NCBI RefSeq assembly: GCF_964021845.1
Contig: NZ_CAXHZC010000004.1
Location: 310,001 to 374,000 of the forward strand
Origin: Arcticibacterium sp964021845
GTDB lineage: Bacteria; Bacteroidota; Bacteroidia; Cytophagales; Spirosomataceae
Reading direction: 5' to 3'
Length of the DNA stretch: 64,000 nucleotides
Made by a program: the position numbers and the translations under genes. The notes below the pieces were generated by a model. It had not been told where the DNA came from, did no database searches, and worked only from the letters and a program-made list of their open reading frames with translations. Shown here in pieces: positions 61,321 through 64,000 of this stretch; the first letter of the stretch is position 1, and the number at the start of each line of letters is the position of its first letter.

Positions 61321-63177
61321 ATGGGTAAAGTTTGGGTAGTTTTATTAGTATTTATTTCGAGGTCAGCTTTCGCTCAAAACTTAGCACCTGACATTGCCAA
61401 CTATGACATCACGGTTAATTTAGATACTAAGACTAAAACGCTCATAGGTGGGCAAGTTTTAACATGGACCAATACAAGTCCAGTTCCTATAAAGGAGCTT
61501 CAATTTCACCTCTATTTAAATGCTTTCAGAGATAAGAAATCTACTTTCATGAAGGAGTCGGGCGGTAGGCTTAGAAACAACTCTTTCAGAAAATCGGGTT
61601 TTGGAAATATCTATATTACAGATTTTAAATCTGACCGTGGAGAGGAATTGCTTGGTGGAATGAAATATATACAGCCAGATGATTTCAATAAAGATGACCG
61701 TACGGTAGTTTCTGTACCCCTAAAGGAAGAGTTAAAGGCGGGAGAGACCATTGTTTTAACTATTGGTTTTAAAGCAAAACTACCCAAAGTGTTTGCTCGG
61801 ACAGGTTATGGAGCAAACGATTATTACTTAATAGGTCAGTGGTTTCCTAAAATAGGTGTTTTTGAACAAAATGCTGTGGGCGAATGGGGCTGGAACTGTC
61901 ATCAGTTTCATGCTAATTCTGAGTTTTACGCAGATTTTGGTAAATATAAAGTAAATATTACACTGCCCGAATCTTTAAAAGTGGGAGGCACTGGTACGCA
62001 AGTGCTAAGTACTCGACTTAAGAATGGTTTAAAAACTGTGGTTTTTGAAGCAGATGATGTGCATGATTTTGCTTGGACTGCTTCACCTGCATTTAAGGTT
62101 TTTGAAAAAAAGTGGAAGCACGTGACTATGAAAGCCATGATGCAGCCTGAGCACGCAGGACAGGCTAAGAGGTATTTTGATGCCGCAGAAAAGTCCTTGG
62201 CTTATTTTGAAAAAACATTAGGGATTTATCCATATAGCACACTAACCATGGTAGACCCACCCTTAGAAAGTAGTGGCTCTGGTGGTATGGAATATCCTAC
62301 ATTTATAACATGTGGCTCCTATTGGGGAGTGGGGAAGTGGTTAAAAATGGCGGAAATGGTTACGGTTCATGAGCTAGGGCATCAGTATTTCCAAGGAATA
62401 TTAGCGAGTAATGAGTTTGAACAGTCATTTTTAGATGAAGGTTTTAACCAGTACATGGAGGGTAGAATAATGGATGAAAGCTATGGCTCAGGAGCACAGT
62501 TTGACTTATTTGGGTTTGAAATAGGCGATGCCGAATCTTCTAGATATTCTTATGTGACCATGGAATACCCCGAAATGGCAAGTATAAATAAACCTTCATG
62601 GAAATACCCTAAAGGTGTTTATGGCGAGCTAACCTACACCAAAACAGCTACTGTTTTAATGACATTTGAAAGTTTGGTAGGTCGTCGGAAAATGGATTTG
62701 GTTTTGAAAAGTTATTATGAAAAGTGGCGATTTAAACACCCTAAATTAAGCGACTTTATTATAGAAGTAAATGAAGTATTGGGGGAAGATTATACTTGGT
62801 ATTTTAACCAAGCTTTTGAAAAGTCATATTCATGTGATTACTCTGTAGATACATTGAGCAATGAAGACAATGAGTCATATTTCATTCTAAAAAGAAAGGG
62901 CAAATTTAAATTTCCGGTGGAAGTTCTAGTGGGCTTTGAAGATGGTAGTGAGGAAGTTTTTGTTTGGGATAGTGAAAAATATAGCGAGCAATTTGATTAT
63001 ACTAAACCTTTGAAGTTTGTCAAAATTGACCCGCAAAAGAAAAACCTAATGGATTTGAATTTGATTAATAATCAATATGCTGTAAAGACCTCAAATACAT
63101 TTTTGGCGAAGTATAACACAAAGGCTTTATTTTGGCTACAGCACTTTGTTTCCGCCTTCTTATTTTGGATAGGATAA
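61321..63177 (+). CDS. M1 family metallopeptidase, secreted
   Basis: A 618-residue exported zinc peptidase; signal peptide MGKVWVVLLVFISRSAFAQ. The zinc site is VHELGHQYF (His350, Glu351, His354) and Glu373 in FLDEGFNQY; GSGGMEYPTF is the exopeptidase-like loop in place of GAMEN. It is shorter than the aminopeptidase-like paralogue at 47952-50423 and lacks the HEAT-like tail. A hydrophobic segment near the end (LFWLQHFVSAFLFWIG) could anchor it to a membrane. Its 3' end is convergent with folB. Confidence 0.92.
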   Translation: MGKVWVVLLVFISRSAFAQNLAPDIANYDITVNLDTKTKTLIGGQVLTWTNTSPVPIKELQFHLYLNAFRDKKSTFMKESGGRLRNNSFRKSGFGNIYITDFKSDRGEELLGGMKYIQPDDFNKDDRTVVSVPLKEELKAGETIVLTIGFKAKLPKVFARTGYGANDYYLIGQWFPKIGVFEQNAVGEWGWNCHQFHANSEFYADFGKYKVNITLPESLKVGGTGTQVLSTRLKNGLKTVVFEADDVHDFAWTASPAFKVFEKKWKHVTMKAMMQPEHAGQAKRYFDAAEKSLAYFEKTLGIYPYSTLTMVDPPLESSGSGGMEYPTFITCGSYWGVGKWLKMAEMVTVHELGHQYFQGILASNEFEQSFLDEGFNQYMEGRIMDESYGSGAQFDLFGFEIGDAESSRYSYVTMEYPEMASINKPSWKYPKGVYGELTYTKTATVLMTFESLVGRRKMDLVLKSYYEKWRFKHPKLSDFIIEVNEVLGEDYTWYFNQAFEKSYSCDYSVDTLSNEDNESYFILKRKGKFKFPVEVLVGFEDGSEEVFVWDSEKYSEQFDYTKPLKFVKIDPQKKNLMDLNLINNQYAVKTSNTFLAKYNTKALFWLQHFVSAFLFWIG

Positions 63178-63183
63178 AAGTAA

Positions 63184-63534
63184 TTATCTGGTGATAATTA
63201 CTTTTGCCCTTTCGCAAATTCCTCCAATAGGCGGATTGTATTTTGAAACGCCTACAGTCACTTTTTTGACAGAGCCGTAGGTAACCTTTATTTTTTCTAT
63301 AATATCATGGGCTACGTGCTCTAAAAGCCTGTGCTTAGTTTGCATGACAGATAGCACAAGCTGATAAAGTTCTTCGTAATTAATGGTGTCTTTTAGCCTG
63401 TCAGACTCGGCAGCATTGCTTAAATCAGCTTCTATGCTAAGGTCAATCGAATATTTGTTGCCAATTTTCTGTTCCTCATCATAGTAACCATGATAAGCAA
63501 AGAACTCCATTCCTTCTAAGGAAATTAAACCCAT
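63184..63534 (-). CDS. folB: Dihydroneopterin aldolase
   Basis: A 116-residue enzyme of folate synthesis that splits 7,8-dihydroneopterin into 6-hydroxymethyl-7,8-dihydropterin and glycolaldehyde. It has the family's opening ISLEGMEFFAYHGYYDEEQ (catalytic Glu in DEEQ, Tyr residues), INYEELYQLV and LLEHVAHDIIEKI, and the active Lys in VSKYNPPIGG. Length fits. It begins 15 bases after the partial helix-hairpin-helix gene's stop and is probably cotranscribed with it. Confidence 0.94.
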   Translation of the reverse strand: MGLISLEGMEFFAYHGYYDEEQKIGNKYSIDLSIEADLSNAAESDRLKDTINYEELYQLVLSVMQTKHRLLEHVAHDIIEKIKVTYGSVKKVTVGVSKYNPPIGGICERAKVIITR

Positions 63535-63549
63535 AATTTGTTTTTTTGC

Positions 63550-63999
63550 TTATCCGAGGCTGTCAAAGAATGAACCACTACCTTCTTCAGAACTCTTATC
63601 GGCAGCCATGTCATTGATAGTCTTTACCTTAGGAGTGGTTTCTATAATACTAGTTCCTTCTTTTTCTATCATCGCTTTTTTCAGAGCAGCCTTTACTTTG
63701 TTTACTCTATCGAGCATTTCTTCAGTAGCTTGTTCTGGCGTAGGAGTAGCTTCGAAATCTGGTTTTGGCTCGACAGCTTTTGGTGCTTCTTTTTTTCCAC
63801 CAATTAGTTCTTCTTTAAGTGCTTCTAACTGGTCCCATTTTCCTGAGTCCGCTAGCATAGCTTGTTCAGCCCAGGTAGATGGGTCATGCATGGCAAAGTT
63901 AGAACCTGCGTAGCCTAAAATTTCTTTTACTTGGTAGGCTGGTTTAGTAGCCAAATCTCTATAAGATTTAATATCGTTGGCGTTTAAAACCTCAGCTAT
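63550..63999 (-). CDS. Helix-hairpin-helix domain protein, 5' part outside the window
   Basis: The C-terminal 149 residues of a protein whose frame stays open to the right edge; a TTG at 63954 that could be read as a start is not credible, because the fold continues upstream (IAEVLNANDIKSYRDLATKP). The visible domain, with VKEILGYAGSNFAMHDPSTWAEQAMLADSGKWDQL, is the helix-hairpin-helix-like type seen in Bacteroidota after ribosomal L21-like or other N-terminal domains, its hallmark the MHDPxTWxEQ segment. A Pro/Lys/Glu-rich tail follows. The N-terminal domain lies outside, so function is unresolved. Confidence 0.7.
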   Translation of the reverse strand: MAEVLNANDIKSYRDLATKPAYQVKEILGYAGSNFAMHDPSTWAEQAMLADSGKWDQLEALKEELIGGKKEAPKAVEPKPDFEATPTPEQATEEMLDRVNKVKAALKKAMIEKEGTSIIETTPKVKTINDMAADKSSEEGSGSFFDSLG

Positions 64000-64000
64000 T

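Overview
The window is low-GC DNA from a member of the Bacteroidota, most likely of the order Cytophagales. The evidence is: three proteins with C-terminal sorting domains of the type IX secretion type; a MurF-alanine racemase fusion; an UpxY-type NusG paralogue; a single-chain glycyl-tRNA synthetase; planctomycete-type cytochrome/DUF1501 proteins; an aryl polyene/flexirubin-type pigment locus; and TAnnTTTG promoter boxes with little sign of Shine-Dalgarno sequences. Naming a family (Spirosomataceae/Leadbetterellaceae-like) would be a guess. No rRNA, tRNA, CRISPR array, insertion sequence or prophage was seen.

Left part (1-15180, + strand): a tightly packed operon, most junctions overlapping or 0-3 nt apart, that enters from outside the window. 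It encodes a ketosynthase and a chain-length-factor-like partner, a polysaccharide deacetylase, a LolA-like carrier, a lipoprotein, a FabZ-like hotdog protein, a GT2-DUF2062 fusion, an MMPL transporter-acyltransferase-methyltransferase fusion, two FAD enzymes (CrtI-like and halogenase-like), a C45 autoproteolytic acyltransferase and a PaaK-like adenylating enzyme. Together this is the chain-building, tailoring and envelope-delivery part of an aryl polyene/flexirubin cluster; the ACPs, ketoreductase and any resorcinol genes must lie to the left. An UpxY antiterminator gene runs head-on into its 3' end.

Middle-left (15.9-30.3 kb): a cytosolic protein-glutaminase-like gene coupled to a GNAT gene; a PSD1/cytochrome-DUF1501 operon with a ThuA-like gene; an MFS transporter; nhaA; a DUF1593 (Sde182-type) protein; trmL; and an ECF sigma operon with a putative anti-sigma protein and a Spy/CpxP-like protein, led by a nested inverted repeat.

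Middle (30.7-46.9 kb): a serine hydrolase behind two tandem SMP-30-like propeller lipoproteins; a RES/Xre toxin-antitoxin pair with a palindromic operator; glycyl-tRNA synthetase with a clear intrinsic terminator; a two-domain sulfurtransferase; and three tandem T9SS-exported proteins built from one, three and two seven-bladed FG-GAP propellers joined by a recurring WIDG...GCDS module.

Right part (46.9-64 kb): mostly housekeeping: an operon of rbfA, a LolC/E-like permease, a small secreted protein, an M1 peptidase and a radical SAM/SPASM protein; a DUF6427-like membrane protein; rpiB; a LOG-family protein; a murF-alr operon continuing into a helix-hairpin-helix protein and a vanadium-haloperoxidase-like lipoprotein; a TatD nuclease with a second M1 peptidase; folB; and the C-terminal part of a helix-hairpin-helix protein cut by the right edge.
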